64,000 nt of DNA from Pseudomonas sp. K2I15 (GCF_002204795.1 NZ_NIXO01000016.1:1-64000), one strand, 5' to 3'; shown: positions 18,577-27,438, numbered from the stretch's first letter. A program made the numbers and translations. The notes: generated by a model not told the origin, from the letters alone.

Positions 18577-19643
18577 CGCGGGCTGTCCTCGTCGATTTTG
18601 ACTTTTTGCCCGGGCTTCAGGCTGTTCACGCCGGCACTGACCACGCGCTCGCCGGGTTTGACGCCGGCGTTGAGCAAGGCGCTGTCGGCGTCACGGCTGA
18701 CGATGCTGACGTCACGCGGTTGCACGGTCTGGCTTTGGGTGTCGATGACCCAGATGCGCGTTTTACCGTCCGCTTCCTGCAAGGCAGTGAGGGGCAGCTC
18801 GATACGCGGGGCAATGGCTGAACTCAGGGTCACGCTGATGGCCGTGCCGAGGCGAAACGCGGGCGGCGTGTCGGCCAGGGTCAGGCGCGCGCGACGGGTA
18901 CGGGTGGCGCTTTGGGCCTGGGGTTCGATCTCACGCACGGTGGCGGTGGTGCTGACATTCGGGTCCATCTGCCCGGCGACCAGGAACACCACATCCGGCG
19001 GCAGGCGCTCGGCGAGGCCGGCGGGCAAATCAATCACCGCTTCCTTGATATCGGGCCGCGCCAGCGTCACCACTTGCTGCCCGGCGGCAACCACTTGGCC
19101 GGCCTCGGCATTCCAGGCGGTGACGATGCCCGCGTGGTCGGTGCGCAGCTCGCTGTAGTTGAGCTGGTCCTTGGCCTGGTTGACCGAGGCCTTGGCTTGA
19201 TCAAGGGAGGCCTGGGTGGTTTTCAGGTCGGTCTGGGCGATGTCCAATTGGGCCTGGGCGCCGACGCCACGGTTGAACAATTCCTGCTGACGGCGCGCAT
19301 TGGCCTGAGCGTTGATCCACTGCGCCTGGACGCGAGCCAGGTCGCCCTGGGCGGCGCGTAACTGGTTCTGTTGATCGGTGGGGTCGAGCACGGCCAGCAA
19401 CGCGCCCTGCTCCACTTCAGCGCCCACGTCGACCGCGCGCCGGGCGATGCGGCCGGGCACACGGAAACCCAGGTTGCTTTCATAGCGGGCCTGGATGGTA
19501 CCGGCGAAGCGGCCGAGGTTTTCCTGGTCTTCGGATTTCACCTCAATCGACAGCACCGGGCGCACAGGTTCCGGCGCCGGTTCTTCCTTGGAGCACGCCA
19601 TCAACAACAGGCTGGCGGCGAGCACAAACGTCAGCCGCTTCAT
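18573..19643 (-). CDS. triB: RND efflux periplasmic adaptor, second of pair (TriB-like)
   Basis: Membrane fusion protein linking the pump to an outer-membrane channel, 356 residues. It is a lipoprotein (lipobox LLLMACSKE at residue 17 or so). The barrel-sandwich half-motifs are GFRVPGRIARRAVDVGAEVE and ELRTDHAGIVTAWNAEAGQV, around a long hairpin of Ala- and Gln-rich helices (residues about 95-165). The start overlaps the triA stop by four bases and its end overlaps triC. The two adaptors are clearly different in sequence, which suggests a mixed trimer or hexamer as proposed for TriA and TriB. Confidence 0.87.
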   Translation of the reverse strand: MKRLTFVLAASLLLMACSKEEPAPEPVRPVLSIEVKSEDQENLGRFAGTIQARYESNLGFRVPGRIARRAVDVGAEVEQGALLAVLDPTDQQNQLRAAQGDLARVQAQWINAQANARRQQELFNRGVGAQAQLDIAQTDLKTTQASLDQAKASVNQAKDQLNYSELRTDHAGIVTAWNAEAGQVVAAGQQVVTLARPDIKEAVIDLPAGLAERLPPDVVFLVAGQMDPNVSTTATVREIEPQAQSATRTRRARLTLADTPPAFRLGTAISVTLSSAIAPRIELPLTALQEADGKTRIWVIDTQSQTVQPRDVSIVSRDADSALLNAGVKPGERVVSAGVNSLKPGQKVKIDEDSPR

Positions 19644-20743
19644 GGCTGCACTCCTTGGGCCTGGGCCTGATCCGGCGGCTGGGCGATTTCCACGATCATG
19701 CCGGGGTGCAGCAATTGCCCGCCGGCCACCACGACTTTTTCGCCACCCTTGAGGCCGTCGCTGATGATCACCTGGCCGGTGAGGTAGCGAGCCACCGTGA
19801 CCTTGTGCAACTGCGCCTTGCCGTCGTCGTCAATCAACCAAACCGCTGGCGCGCTGATGTCTTTGGTCAAGGCGGCCCACGGCAATTCGATGCTGGCCTT
19901 GGCCGGCCCATTGGCGGTGGCGCTGACCACCGAACCCAATTGCATGCCCTTGGGCAGCGCGTCGAGGGCGATTTTGACTTGCACCGTGCCGGTATTCGCG
20001 GCCACAGCCGGAGTGACTTCGCGCACCTTGCCCACGGCGGTAATCTGCGGGTTTTCCAGCAGGCTGACGGTGATCGGTTTGTCCGGTGGCGGCTCCACCA
20101 GCAACGATTCATAGACGTTGAACACCGCGTCGCGCTCGCCATCCCGGGCCAGGCTGAAGATCGGCATGGTGGCCTGCACCACCTGGCCCACCTCGGCCTG
20201 GCGGGCGGTGATGACGCCCGGCGCGTCAGCGATCAACGAGGTGTAACCCAACTGCTCACGGGCATTGGCCAACTGCGCCTGGGCGGCGGTCAGCGCGCTT
20301 TGGCTGCTGCGCAACGCGGCTTGGGCAGAGTCGTATTCGCTGCGGCTGGTGTAGCCCTTGGGCAGGAGTTTTTCCTGGCGCACAAACGCGGCGGCAGTCT
20401 GTTTGACCCGCGCCTGTTCGGCGACCACCTGGGCCTGGGCGGAATCGACATTGGTCTGCAAATCTTTCGGATCGAGCTTGGCCAGTACCTGCTTGGCGCT
20501 GACGCGGTCACCGACATCCACCATGCGCTGAATGATCTTGCCGCCAACGCGGAATGACAGGTCAGTCTGCACCCGCGCCTGGATATCGCCGGTCAAGGTC
20601 ACGGCAGCGGCAAAGTCGGTGGACTTCACCGTCTGCACAAACACCCGGGAATGTTCCTTGGGTTCGCCTTTTTCCTGGCCGCAACCGCTCAGCAGCGCCA
20701 GCAGGCCAAGGCCGATGATAAATGTCGAGGTGGGACCGCCCAT
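19640..20743 (-). CDS. triA: RND efflux periplasmic adaptor, first of pair (TriA-like)
   Basis: First gene of the triABC-type operon, 367 residues, another lipoprotein adaptor (lipobox LALLSGCGQE). It contains SFRVGGKIIQRMVDVGDRVS, a coiled-coil hairpin at about residues 95-160 (QAQVVAEQARVKQTAAAFVR), then SLIADAPGVITARQAEVGQV and a C-terminal membrane-proximal domain ending in GGQLLHPGMIVEIAQPP. The 122-base gap to the divergent ATPase gene must contain the promoter; I found no clear operator. Confidence 0.87.
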   Translation of the reverse strand: MGGPTSTFIIGLGLLALLSGCGQEKGEPKEHSRVFVQTVKSTDFAAAVTLTGDIQARVQTDLSFRVGGKIIQRMVDVGDRVSAKQVLAKLDPKDLQTNVDSAQAQVVAEQARVKQTAAAFVRQEKLLPKGYTSRSEYDSAQAALRSSQSALTAAQAQLANAREQLGYTSLIADAPGVITARQAEVGQVVQATMPIFSLARDGERDAVFNVYESLLVEPPPDKPITVSLLENPQITAVGKVREVTPAVAANTGTVQVKIALDALPKGMQLGSVVSATANGPAKASIELPWAALTKDISAPAVWLIDDDGKAQLHKVTVARYLTGQVIISDGLKGGEKVVVAGGQLLHPGMIVEIAQPPDQAQAQGVQP

Positions 20744-20865
20744 GCAGGCTCCTTTTGCGTGATGCCGCCGTGCCAGTGTCTATGCGACTGTGAGCTTAGA
20801 ACAGGGTTCCTTATCTGCATGGAGAATCCCATACTCCAAGGGTTCCCAAACCGATAATTTTTCTC

Positions 20866-22026
20866 ATGCTCAAGACCCTCGCGGTGGCCAATTACCGCTC
20901 GATCAACAAATTGGTGGTGCCGCTGGATCGGTTGAACCTGATCACCGGCCCCAATGGCAGCGGCAAGTCCAACCTGTACCGCGCCCTGCGGCTGTTGGCG
21001 GAGACGGCCCAAGGCGGCGTGATCAACGCACTGGCCCGTGAGGGCGGACTGGATTCGACCTTCTGGGCCGGGCCGGAAAACATCAGCCGGCGCATGCTCA
21101 GCGGTGAAGTCGCAGTGGAGCCTACCGTGAGGCAAGGCGCCAAGCGTTTGCGCCTGGGGTTTGCCGGGGAAGATTTCAGCTATGCGATTTCCCTTGGGCT
21201 GCCCGAGAAGACCTTATCGTTTTTCAGCCTGGACCCGCAGATCAAGAAGGAATGCATCTGGGCCGGCCATGTGTACCGTCCGGCGAGCCTGTTGGTGCAG
21301 CGTTCCGGCCCGATGGTGCGCGCCCGCGATGGCCGCGCCTGGGATGTACTGGCCCAGCACACGCCGAACTACCACAGCCTGTTCGATCAGGTCGGCAGCC
21401 TGCGGGGTTCGCCGGAAGTGCTGCTGCTGCGCGAGAGCATTCGCGGCTGGCGCTTTTATGATCACTTTCGCAGCGACGTCGACGCCCCGGTGCGCCAGCC
21501 GCAACTGGGCACGCGTACGCCGGTGTTGCATCACGACGGGCGGGATCTGGCGGCGGCGTTGCAGACCATCCGCGAGATCGGCGACCCCGAGGCACTGCAA
21601 CGGGCGATCAGCGATGCGTTTCCCGGCGCGCGGTTGAATATCGAGCCGTTGCAGGGCGGACGCTTTGCCATCGAGTTTTATCAGGAAGGGTTGTTGCGGC
21701 CATTGTCGGCGGCGGAGTTGTCGGATGGGACCCTGCGCTATTTGCTGCTGGTGGCGGCGCTGCTGACGCCGAGGCCACCGACGATGATGGTGCTGAACGA
21801 GCCGGAAACCAGCTTGCACCCGGACCTGTTGCCGGCATTGGCGCGGTTGATCATTCAGGTGTCGCAGCAGTGTCAGGTGTGGGTGGTGTCCCATGCCAGC
21901 CGCTTGATTGCGGCGTTGCAGCAAGATGAAGGGTGTAATTCGATTGTGCTGGAGAAGGTGATGGGGCAGACCCAGGTGGTGGGGCAGCGGGTGCTGGATG
22001 AGCCGGCGTGGCATTGGCCTAGTTAG
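20866..22026 (+). CDS. AAA family ATPase, RecF/OLD-like, standalone
   Basis: A 386-residue ATPase with the ABC/SMC-type head split over the chain. Walker A is TGPNGSGKSNLYRALRLLAE near residue 28. A middle region follows, then ELSDGTLRYLLLVAALLTPR (signature-like), Walker B TMMVLNEPETSLHPDLLPAL and the H-loop VWVVSHASRLIAALQ. This is the AAA_21/AAA_15 pattern found in OLD nucleases, Septu and similar systems. Here there is no nuclease domain and no partner gene downstream: a REP pair and an unrelated convergent gene follow. It is found as a single gene in many pseudomonads, so it may be housekeeping. Its role is unknown. Confidence 0.85.
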   Translation: MLKTLAVANYRSINKLVVPLDRLNLITGPNGSGKSNLYRALRLLAETAQGGVINALAREGGLDSTFWAGPENISRRMLSGEVAVEPTVRQGAKRLRLGFAGEDFSYAISLGLPEKTLSFFSLDPQIKKECIWAGHVYRPASLLVQRSGPMVRARDGRAWDVLAQHTPNYHSLFDQVGSLRGSPEVLLLRESIRGWRFYDHFRSDVDAPVRQPQLGTRTPVLHHDGRDLAAALQTIREIGDPEALQRAISDAFPGARLNIEPLQGGRFAIEFYQEGLLRPLSAAELSDGTLRYLLLVAALLTPRPPTMMVLNEPETSLHPDLLPALARLIIQVSQQCQVWVVSHASRLIAALQQDEGCNSIVLEKVMGQTQVVGQRVLDEPAWHWPS

Positions 22027-22045
22027 GCGGCGCCTGTGAGGGCCT

Positions 22046-22129
22046 CTTCGCGAGCAAGCCCGCTCCCACATTCGACCGAGTTCCACCTTTGGAATGCGGG
22101 AAAATGTGGGAGCGGGCTTGCTCGCGAAG
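22046..22129. repeat. REP pair between convergent genes
   Basis: CTTCGCGAGCAAGCCCGCTC at the left and its inverted copy at the right, with about 35 bases between. It separates the ATPase gene from the convergent amino-acid transporter operon. Confidence 0.9.
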
Positions 22130-22160
22130 ACGGTCGATCAGCCACCCAATAGCTAACTGA

Positions 22161-23036
22161 TCAACCCTGCCACTTCCCGCCCTCAACAATCACACTTTCA
22201 GGCTTGGTGTCATCGCTCAGTTCCTTACGCACATACTGGTCATACAGCTTGAGCAAATACTTCTCCTCGCCCAGCTTGGCCAACTCGGCATTCACCCAGT
22301 CACGCAGTTCGATGTTGCCCTTCTTCACCGCCGGCGCAATCGGCGCTTCATCGCCCAGTTTCTGCTCCAGCACACGGTAGCCCGGGTTCTGCTTGGCCCA
22401 GCTGAACAGCACCAGATTGTCCTGCGCATACGCATCACCACGGCCAGCCGACAGCGCTTGCAGCGACTCGGAGTTTTTCTCGAACTTCAGCAGTTTCCAG
22501 TCCGGGTGGTTCTTGGTCAGCCAGATATCAGCCGTGGTTCCGGTGGTGACGATGGTGGTGCGGGTCGCCAGGTCGTCCAGGTTTTTCACCGGGCTGCCGT
22601 TCGCCACCAGTGCCTGCACCGCCACTTTCAGGTTTGGGTTGGTGAAGTCCACCGCTTCCTTACGCTCAGGCGTCACGGTCATGTTGGCGAGGATCAGGTC
22701 GACCTTGTCGCTTTGCAGGAACGGAATGCGGCTCGCCGGCTCTACGGCGACGAATTCAACCTTGTTCTCGTCGCCCAACAGGTCCTTGGCAAAACGACGG
22801 CCAATGTCGGTATCGAAGCCAACGTAGCGACCCGACTCATCCACAAAACCAAACGGTGGCTTGTCGGTAAATACGCCGACGATCAGCTTGTCCCGCGCCT
22901 TGATCTTGTCGATGTAGCTCACCGCAGCCGGTGCCGGGGTAGCAGCGGCAGCCGTCTTGGCGGGCTCTTCGGATTTATTGCAGCCGGCCAGCAACGCGAG
23001 GCCGAACAGGGGGAATAACAACTTGGCAGTTTTCAT
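22161..23036 (-). CDS. Amino-acid ABC transporter, substrate-binding lipoprotein
   Basis: A 291-residue family 3 solute-binding protein with a lipobox (FGLALLAGCNKSEE) and a short Ala/Pro linker, so it is membrane-anchored. The ligand-binding core has IVGVFTDKPPFGFVDESGR, FDTDIGRRFAKDLLGD, VDLILANMTVTPERKEAVDF and VTTGTTADIWLTKNHPDWK. This pattern is close to the cysteine/aspartate receptor group (CjaA, PEB1). The ligand cannot be set from sequence, but cysteine is plausible given the surrounding genes. It is the last gene of a four-gene operon; its ATG overlaps the ATPase stop by four bases. Confidence 0.87.
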   Translation of the reverse strand: MKTAKLLFPLFGLALLAGCNKSEEPAKTAAAATPAPAAVSYIDKIKARDKLIVGVFTDKPPFGFVDESGRYVGFDTDIGRRFAKDLLGDENKVEFVAVEPASRIPFLQSDKVDLILANMTVTPERKEAVDFTNPNLKVAVQALVANGSPVKNLDDLATRTTIVTTGTTADIWLTKNHPDWKLLKFEKNSESLQALSAGRGDAYAQDNLVLFSWAKQNPGYRVLEQKLGDEAPIAPAVKKGNIELRDWVNAELAKLGEEKYLLKLYDQYVRKELSDDTKPESVIVEGGKWQG

Positions 23037-23809
23037 GACAGCTCCAGTTCCTTGGTCTTTTTGGGCAGTGTTGAAACGAAGGAGAACTTCTCCAGGAACT
23101 GCTGCGCGCGTGCGGTTTGCGGGTTCGTAAAGAATGCCTCGGGGGTGTTTTGTTCGAGGATGCGGCCGGCCTCCATGAACACCACGCGGTCGGCGACGGC
23201 GCGGGCGAAGGCCATTTCATGGGTGACGATCAGCAAGGTCATGCCGTCCCGGGCCAGGCCCTGGATCACCTCCAGCACTTCCTTGACCATTTCCGGGTCG
23301 AGGGCGGCGGTGACTTCGTCAAACAGCATGACCTGCGGGTTCATGCACAACGAACGGACGATGGCGATGCGTTGCTGCTGGCCGCCCGAGAGTTGGCGCG
23401 GGTAGGCGTCGCGTTTGTCCGACAAGCCCACCCGCTCCAGCAGTTTTTCAGCCTGGGCACGGGCTTCGCGGGGGTCGCGTTTTTGCACTTTCAGCGGGCC
23501 CAGCAAGATGTTGTCGAGCACGCTCATGTGCGGGAAAAGGTGGTAACTCTGGAACACCATGCCCACGTCCTGACGCACCTGGCGCCAGTCGGTGGCCTTG
23601 CCCAGCAGCTCCTTGCCCGCAAAGCGCAGGCTACCGCTGTGGGCCACTTCCAGGCCATTGAGGCAGCGCAGCAAGGTGCTTTTACCGCAACCGCTGGGGC
23701 CGAGGATCACCACCACCTCGCCGCTTTGCACGCTCAAGTCGATGCCCTTGAGCACCTGCTGGTCGCCGAAAAACTTGTTGAAACCCTGAAACTCGATCAA
23801 TGCGCTCAT
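23033..23809 (-). CDS. Amino-acid ABC transporter, ATP-binding protein
   Basis: ATPase of the polar amino-acid importer, 258 residues. Walker A is GPSGCGKSTLLRCLNGLE near residue 36, then MVFQSYHLFPHMSVLDNI, the signature LSGGQQQRIAIVRSLC, Walker B VMLFDEVTAALDPEMV and THEMAFARAVADRV. The glutamate in DEV (instead of the common DEP) is a small deviation; the catalytic Glu is kept. Both ends overlap their neighbours by four bases (permease before, receptor after), so expression is tightly coupled. Confidence 0.9.
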   Translation of the reverse strand: MSALIEFQGFNKFFGDQQVLKGIDLSVQSGEVVVILGPSGCGKSTLLRCLNGLEVAHSGSLRFAGKELLGKATDWRQVRQDVGMVFQSYHLFPHMSVLDNILLGPLKVQKRDPREARAQAEKLLERVGLSDKRDAYPRQLSGGQQQRIAIVRSLCMNPQVMLFDEVTAALDPEMVKEVLEVIQGLARDGMTLLIVTHEMAFARAVADRVVFMEAGRILEQNTPEAFFTNPQTARAQQFLEKFSFVSTLPKKTKELELS

Positions 23810-24465
23810 GCTTGGGCCCAGCGCCGTTCCAGCACCTTGGAGGCGGCCGACAACGGGTAGCAGATAAAGAAGAAAAACAGGAACAGCGCGCCGTAGATCA
23901 ACACTGACTCATAGGTGCGCTCGATGATTTGCTGGCCGACCTTGATCACGTCCACCACGCCGATCAGCACCGCCAGCGAACTGGTCTTGATGATGCGCGT
24001 GTAGACGTTGATGGTCGGCGGGGTCATGCGTTTCAGGGCTTGGGGCAGCAGCACGTAGCCGTACAGTTGCGGGTCTGACAGGCCAATCGACAGGCCGGCT
24101 TCGCGCTGGCCGCGCGGCAACGAGTGCAAGGCGCCGCGCACCACTTCGCCGACTTCACTGGCGCCCCACAACGACAACACCAACACCGCGCACCAGAAGC
24201 TTGGGATGCTCAGGCCAAAGAAAATCGGCAGGCCGAAGAACAGCAGGTACAGCCACACCAGCACCGGGATCGCGCGGAACAGCTCCAGGTAAATCCGCAG
24301 CACCAGGTTGATCGCTTTTGAATTCAGCGTGCGCAACACGCCGTACAACACGCCACCGACGGTGCTGAAGGCGATGCTCAAAAATGAGATCGACAGGGTT
24401 TGCGCAGCGCCCTTGCCCAATTGCGGCAACGACACCCAGAGTAATTCAAGACCCGAACTGGCCAT
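23806..24465 (-). CDS. Amino-acid ABC transporter, permease 2
   Basis: Inner-membrane permease of 219 residues. I start it at ATG 24465 because AAAGGAGG lies six bases upstream; a longer frame begins six codons earlier. It has LELFRAIPVLVWLYLLFFGL near residue 65, the docking loop GQREAGLSIGLSDPQLYGYV and LPQALKRMTPPTINVYTRII. It overlaps the upstream permease gene by 20 bases. The two permeases are different and probably form a heterodimer, as in HisQ-HisM. Confidence 0.88.
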   Translation of the reverse strand: MASSGLELLWVSLPQLGKGAAQTLSISFLSIAFSTVGGVLYGVLRTLNSKAINLVLRIYLELFRAIPVLVWLYLLFFGLPIFFGLSIPSFWCAVLVLSLWGASEVGEVVRGALHSLPRGQREAGLSIGLSDPQLYGYVLLPQALKRMTPPTINVYTRIIKTSSLAVLIGVVDVIKVGQQIIERTYESVLIYGALFLFFFFICYPLSAASKVLERRWAQA

Positions 24466-25111
24466 GCTGGAGCCTCCTTTCAAGGCGGCTGAGCAGCAGC
24501 GACAGCGGCAGGAATAACAGCACGCAGATCAGCGTCAGCACCGCGAGCATTTCGTAGGTTTTGTAGTAGAGGGCGATGTAGCTTTTGGTGGTGTAGAGAA
24601 TCTCTGGCACCGCCACCGCCGACACGATCGTGGTTTCCTTGAGCAGGAAAATAAAGTTCGCAAACAGCGCCGGCAGGCTGAGGATCCCGGCCTGGGGCAG
24701 GATCACGTAACGCAGCAGCTGCCAGTGGGACAGGCCGATGGACTTGCCCGACTCGATTTGTGCGAGCGGTACCGCCTCGACGCCGGCGCGCAGCACTTCA
24801 GTCAGATACGCGCCGCCGAGAAAGGTCATGGTGATGATCGCCGCCCAGAACCCGGAGATATTCAGCCCCAGGGCCGGCAACGCGAAGTAGACGAAAAACA
24901 GTTGGATCAGCAGCGGCGTGTTGCGCGCCAACTCGACGTACAGCGCCACCAGGCGACAGACGTAAGGCGTGCGAAACACCAGCAGCGCGGCATTGATCAA
25001 GGCCACCAGCATTGAGGTGCCTATGGCGATCAGGCCGACTTGCAAGGTCACGCCCACGGCCTTGAGAAACGCCGGCAGCGTGCTGAGGATAAATGCGTAA
25101 TCGAAGGTCAT
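24446..25111 (-). CDS. Amino-acid ABC transporter, permease 1
   Basis: First gene of the importer operon, 221 residues with four or five membrane segments. Diagnostic segments are ELARNTPLLIQLFFVYFALP near residue 63, the docking loop IESGKSIGLSHWQLLRYVIL and LPALFANFIFLLKETTIVSA. The start lies 281 bases from the possible small frame at 25393; an AT-rich stretch at about 25190-25260 upstream probably contains the promoter (for example GATATC and TAAATACC runs), but I cannot place boxes with confidence. Confidence 0.88.
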   Translation of the reverse strand: MTFDYAFILSTLPAFLKAVGVTLQVGLIAIGTSMLVALINAALLVFRTPYVCRLVALYVELARNTPLLIQLFFVYFALPALGLNISGFWAAIITMTFLGGAYLTEVLRAGVEAVPLAQIESGKSIGLSHWQLLRYVILPQAGILSLPALFANFIFLLKETTIVSAVAVPEILYTTKSYIALYYKTYEMLAVLTLICVLLFLPLSLLLSRLERRLQHGQFGS

Positions 25112-25392
25112 CTGAAATCCCTGACGCCACAGGGGTAATGCGGCGTTGGTGCGGTACGGTTCAGCGCGGGTAACGCTGAGTAGCGCCGACTTTAAAGGTA
25201 TAAAAAGTAAAATTTAAATACCGAAATAGCATATTGATATCACCCAAATAGATAACTTGAGGATTCGCGGTGCCGGCGGATGACAGCTACTGTTCTGCGG
25301 CAAGTAGGAACATTCTGTTTATCGGTGCTGCACTACAGGGATGGGCGGCGCAAGGTCAGACTGAAGGCCAATCACAAGCGAGGGAATGACAG

Positions 25393-25479
25393 ATGGCAGA
25401 GGCAAAACCGATCGATCCGCAGGAATTGGTGAAGTGGCTGGTGGCACTGCGCAGGGCCATAAATAGCCGAAATATCTGA
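25393..25479 (+). CDS. Possible 28-residue small protein
   Basis: ATG 25393 follows GCGAGGGAATGACAG, a fair ribosome site, and runs 28 codons to TGA. The peptide begins MAEAKPIDPQELVKWLVAL and ends with RRAINSRNI. It has an amphipathic helix-like middle and a basic tail, and reads more like a real protein start than random frame. It lies in the otherwise empty 470-base gap between the amino-acid importer and the orphan metQ. It may be a true small gene or the surviving start of a lost one. No family is recognised. Confidence 0.35.
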   Translation: MAEAKPIDPQELVKWLVALRRAINSRNI

Positions 25480-25514
25480 CCTGACACAGTCCCACAGTTT
25501 TGACCGCACTCCGG

Positions 25515-25553
25515 CAATAAAAAACGCCGACGCTGTGTAAGCCGTCGGCGTTT
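25515..25553 (-). terminator. Intrinsic terminator of the orphan metQ gene
   Basis: AAACGCCGACG (25522-25532) pairs exactly with CGTCGGCGTTT (25543-25553). On the minus strand the stem is followed by TTTTTTATT. It lies 29 bases past the stop of the metQ-like gene. Confidence 0.88.
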
Positions 25554-25581
25554 AAACCTTGAAGGAGGTTTTGGGGCTCGA

Positions 25582-26364
25582 TCAGAACGCCGGCACGACG
25601 GCGCCGTTGTATTTCTTCTCGATGAAGGCTTTCACTTCAGGGCTGGTCAGGGCTTTGGCCAGCTTCTGGATCGCGTCGCTGTTCTTGTTGTCCGGGCGGG
25701 CAACCAGGAAGTTCACGTACGGCGACTTGGCGTCTTCGATGATCAGCGCGTCCTTGGCTGGGTTCAAGCCAGCTTCCAGGGCGTAGTTGGTGTTGATCAG
25801 GTCCAGGTCAACCTGGTCCAGTACGCGTGGCAGCAGAGCCGATTCCAGCTCTTTGAATTTCAGGTTTTTCGGGTTGCTGGCGATGTCTTTCGGCGTGGCC
25901 AGGGCGTTGGTTGGATCTTTCAGGGTGATCACGCCAGCCTTTTGCAGCAGCAGCAGGGCACGGCCGGAGTTGCTGCCTTCGTTCGGGATGGCCACGGTGG
26001 CGCCATCTTTGAGCTCAGAGATATTTTTGATCTTCTTCGAGTAGCCACCGAAGGGTTCAACGTGCACACCGACCACGGTGACCAGGTTGGTGCCTTTCCC
26101 CTTGTTGAAGTTTTCCAGGTACGGCAGGGTCTGGAAGTAGTTGGCGTCCAGACGCTTCTCGGCCACCTGTACGTTCGGCTGTACGTAGTCGGTGAAGACT
26201 TTGATTTCCAGGTCCACGCCTTCTTTGGCCAGGGTCGGCTTGACCAGCTCAAGGATCTCGGCGTGCGGGATCGGGGTAGCGGCTACCACCAGTTTCTCGT
26301 TGGCCTGGGCGAAGCTTGCAGTCAGGGCAGCCGCCAGTGCGGTAAACAACAGAACCTTTTTCAT
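25582..26364 (-). CDS. MetQ/NlpA-family substrate-binding protein, orphan
   Basis: A 260-residue periplasmic binding protein with a standard signal peptide (MKKVLLFTALAAALTASFAQ, cut before NEK). It has no lipobox. Family blocks are VVAATPIPHAEILELVKP, VEIKVFTDYVQPN-like residues (LEIKVFTDYVQPNVQVAEK), DANYFQTLPYLENFNKG and IPNEGSNSGRALLLLQKAGV. No metN or metI lies beside it, and it has its own terminator, so it is a single-gene transcription unit that must use an importer encoded elsewhere. The metN-metI pair at 10.7-12.5 kb is one candidate. It differs clearly from the metQ at 9.9 kb. Confidence 0.9.
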   Translation of the reverse strand: MKKVLLFTALAAALTASFAQANEKLVVAATPIPHAEILELVKPTLAKEGVDLEIKVFTDYVQPNVQVAEKRLDANYFQTLPYLENFNKGKGTNLVTVVGVHVEPFGGYSKKIKNISELKDGATVAIPNEGSNSGRALLLLQKAGVITLKDPTNALATPKDIASNPKNLKFKELESALLPRVLDQVDLDLINTNYALEAGLNPAKDALIIEDAKSPYVNFLVARPDNKNSDAIQKLAKALTSPEVKAFIEKKYNGAVVPAF

Positions 26365-26511
26365 GCAGTGTCCTTATCGAAAATCCGGGTCGTCTGTGAC
26401 GGCCGCTTTTTAGTGGATGCCAGCGAAGTGCTATCGCGGCGTGGAGCGGACGATACCGAGGTTTTTTATTCCAGAACAATACTTTTTATTCACTTTGATA
26501 TTCCATTTTTC

Positions 26512-27438
26512 TCATGCAGACGCCAACCCTTCCAGTAGACGCTTCAGCGCGCTGCGCTCGGCCTCGGTGCCGCTGCTGAGGATCTGCCGCGCCTGGTGTT
26601 CGATCTGCGCCACCGAAGGCAGCGGCAGGTTCAAATGCTCCGGCAAAATCTCGTCGCCACTGCTGACCAGCAGGGCAAAGTGAATCACGTTCTCCAACTC
26701 CCGGGTGTTCCCCGGCCAGGTGTGATGCTCCAGCACGCGCTGGGCTTCGTCGCTGATCAGTGGCACCGGCAGGTCGAGGCGCTGGCTGTAGATGCCGAGG
26801 AAATACTCGGCCAATGACAGGATGTCGCCCACCCGCTCGCGCAGTGCCGGCAGCTCCAGTTGGCCTTCGCTGAGGTAATGAAACAAGCGCTCGTGAAACT
26901 TGCCGGCCGTTACAGCCTGGGCGAGGTCGATGCTGGTGGCCGCCACTAGCCGCACATCCACCGGGCTCGGCTGATGGGCGCCGACGCGGGTGACTTCGTG
27001 GTTTTCCAACGCCGCCAGCAACTTGACCTGGATCGGCAACGGCAAATCGCCGATTTCATCCAGGTACAACGTGCCGCCGTTGGCCGAGCCGAACCAGCCG
27101 GCACGGCTGCTGGCCGCGCCGCTGTGGGCGCCTGCGGCATAGCCGAACAATTCGGCGTCTGCGTAAGTCGGGCTGATGGCGCCGCAATTGACCGAGACAA
27201 ACAAACCGGGGCGGTCACTGCCACGGTGGATATGGCGCGCGAGCAATTCCTTGCCGCTGCCGGTTTCACCACGGATCAGCACGGGCAAGGCGCGGGGGGC
27301 GAGGTTTTCGAGGTCTTCACGCAGTTGGCGCGAACGCGGGTCGACAAACACCAGTGCCTTGGCACGGATGCTCAGGGGGCTTTTTTCGGCGTCAGGGAAG
27401 GTTAACAGGGGCTGACCGAAGGTTTCATGCAGGCTCAT
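26512..27438 (-). CDS. Sigma-54 activator, SfnR-like, without a visible DNA-binding domain
   Basis: A 308-residue bacterial enhancer-binding protein made almost only of the AAA+ domain. Walker A is GETGSGKELLARHIHRGS near residue 57. The sigma-54 contact loop reads GAHSGA instead of GAFTGA. Walker B is GGTLYLDEIGDLPLPIQVK, sensor I is VRLVAATSIDLA, the arginine-finger region is FHERLFHYLSEG, and sensor II is HTWPGNTRELENVIHFAL. There is no N-terminal receiver or GAF domain. The chain stops at SALKRLLEGLASA, where a Fis-type helix-turn-helix would normally begin. The start at 27438 (MSLHETFGQ) fits better than a longer frame six codons upstream. It resembles the SfnR group that switches on sulfone and sulfonate genes, so the sfnB genes are possible targets. 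That link is inference. Confidence 0.82.
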   Translation of the reverse strand: MSLHETFGQPLLTFPDAEKSPLSIRAKALVFVDPRSRQLREDLENLAPRALPVLIRGETGSGKELLARHIHRGSDRPGLFVSVNCGAISPTYADAELFGYAAGAHSGAASSRAGWFGSANGGTLYLDEIGDLPLPIQVKLLAALENHEVTRVGAHQPSPVDVRLVAATSIDLAQAVTAGKFHERLFHYLSEGQLELPALRERVGDILSLAEYFLGIYSQRLDLPVPLISDEAQRVLEHHTWPGNTRELENVIHFALLVSSGDEILPEHLNLPLPSVAQIEHQARQILSSGTEAERSALKRLLEGLASA

